From NCBI GenBank assembly GCA_002337005.1, contig DDFD01000036.1:1-23837 (forward strand): DNA of 23,837 nucleotides. Direction: 5' to 3'. Origin of the DNA: Flavobacteriales bacterium UBA1937 (lineage in GTDB: Bacteria > Bacteroidota > Bacteroidia > Flavobacteriales > Weeksellaceae). Positions 23,160-23,837 of the stretch are shown one piece after another. The notes beneath the pieces were generated by a model that saw only the letters and a program-made list of their open reading frames with translations, was not told where the DNA came from and ran no database searches. The first letter of the stretch is position 1; each line of letters opens with the position of its first letter. The translations under genes and the position numbers were made by a program.

Positions 23160-23239
23160 TGTTAATAAAACTTAATAATATTTGACAAAAATATAGTGTT
23201 TTTTTTAAGAAATTTGCAACAATTTAAAATCATAAAAAT

Positions 23240-23837
23240 ATGGGAATCGGAAACATTTTTAGAGCGTTTCAACCTAAAGACAAAATTTTCTTTGTACTAT
23301 TCGAAAAAGTAGCACAGAAATTAGTAGAAATGTCAAAAGAATTTCACGAAGGATTGAAAGATTTTGACCTAAATGATGAAACATTACTTAATAAAATGAG
23401 CGATTATGAACACGAAATGGATGATCTTACTCACGAAATTTTTGTTCAGCTCGGAGAGAATTTCATTACTCCATTTGACAGAGAAGACATCAATCTACTT
23501 ACTTCAGGATTAGATGATATTGCTGATTATATCTATGCTTCTTCTAAGTACATCTATCTTTACAAAAGCCCAGAAGTAAAAGAATATTCAGAATTTTCTT
23601 TGCTTATCTACAAATCTTGTTTAGAAATTCAAAATGCTATTAAAAACTTGAAAGAATTTAAAAATCCTGCTGAGGTAAAAGAAGCTTGTATTAAGATTAA
23701 TTCATTCGAAAATATCGCAGACGATGTTCTAAGCCAAGGTATAGTTTCAATTTTTGAGAGCAATGATCCTATCAAAATCATTAAAGTAAAATCTGTACTA
23801 GAATATCTAGAAACGGTAACAGATAAAGCTGAAGATG
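23240..23837 (+). CDS. DUF47 family PhoU-like protein (3' end cut by window)
   Basis: The frame from ATG 23240 stays open for 199 codons to the window edge, so only the C-terminal end is missing; full-length relatives are about 215 residues. The all-helical protein carries PhoU-type acidic metal-binding motifs: DYEHEMDDL, GLDDIADYIYAS, SFENIADDV and EYLETVTDKAED. DUF47 proteins are usually coded next to a PitA-type phosphate transporter and thought to regulate it, so such a gene is expected just past 23837. TTTG at 23181-23184 with AAATTTG at 23210-23216 is a possible but imperfect promoter. Confidence 0.9.
   Translation, partial: MGIGNIFRAFQPKDKIFFVLFEKVAQKLVEMSKEFHEGLKDFDLNDETLLNKMSDYEHEMDDLTHEIFVQLGENFITPFDREDINLLTSGLDDIADYIYASSKYIYLYKSPEVKEYSEFSLLIYKSCLEIQNAIKNLKEFKNPAEVKEACIKINSFENIADDVLSQGIVSIFESNDPIKIIKVKSVLEYLETVTDKAED

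Overview
The window is low-GC chromosomal DNA from a member of Bacteroidota, most likely class Flavobacteriia and possibly the Chryseobacterium group; the genus is inferred. Several things support this. Genes lack clear Shine-Dalgarno sequences. Many operons have the Bacteroidota -7 promoter element TAnnTTTG just upstream. Families typical of the phylum are present: DUF5683, WbqC, DUF2490, a 551-residue signal peptidase I, and a TonB with a long proline-rich linker. No tRNA, rRNA, CRISPR array, transposase or phage gene was seen.

Layout: from 119 to 17053 every gene is on the minus strand. Reading that strand in transcription order: purA; a TonB energy transducer; parA-parB-DUF5683-dapB-lepB-wbqC-S8 protease (from memory, much of this order is common in Flavobacteriia); a lipocalin-like lipoprotein with an OmpA/glycine-zipper lipoprotein; and a tight cluster of a UbiA-type phosphoribosyltransferase, DprE1-like oxidase, DprE2-like reductase, small membrane protein and HAD phosphatase, followed by a cysteine desulfurase. 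From 17288 on, genes are mainly on the plus strand: a GH13 amylase lipoprotein, a TlpA-like thioredoxin, a DUF2461 protein (minus strand), a DEAD-box helicase with an RG-rich insert, a DUF2490 protein, and a PhoU-like DUF47 protein cut by the window end.

The most interesting part is 1330-5569. It encodes homologues of three consecutive mycobacterial enzymes that make polyprenyl-phosphate D-arabinofuranose (Rv3806c, DprE1, DprE2), plus a HAD phosphatase that could replace the separate dephosphorylation step. This predicts a lipid-linked D-arabinofuranose (or ribofuranose) donor in a Gram-negative flavobacterium. The DprE1 homologue has Ala at the position of the cysteine attacked by benzothiazinones. 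An uncharacterised three-helix membrane protein lies within the cluster.

Intergenic regions carry clear hairpin terminators and several kinds of short repeats: about 10-bp TTTGA-phased repeats, a 14-bp tandem repeat, paired small hairpins, and a REP-like composite palindrome between dapB and the DUF5683 gene. An inverted pair of perfect DnaA boxes lies between the tonB and parA genes and also forms a terminator-like hairpin.
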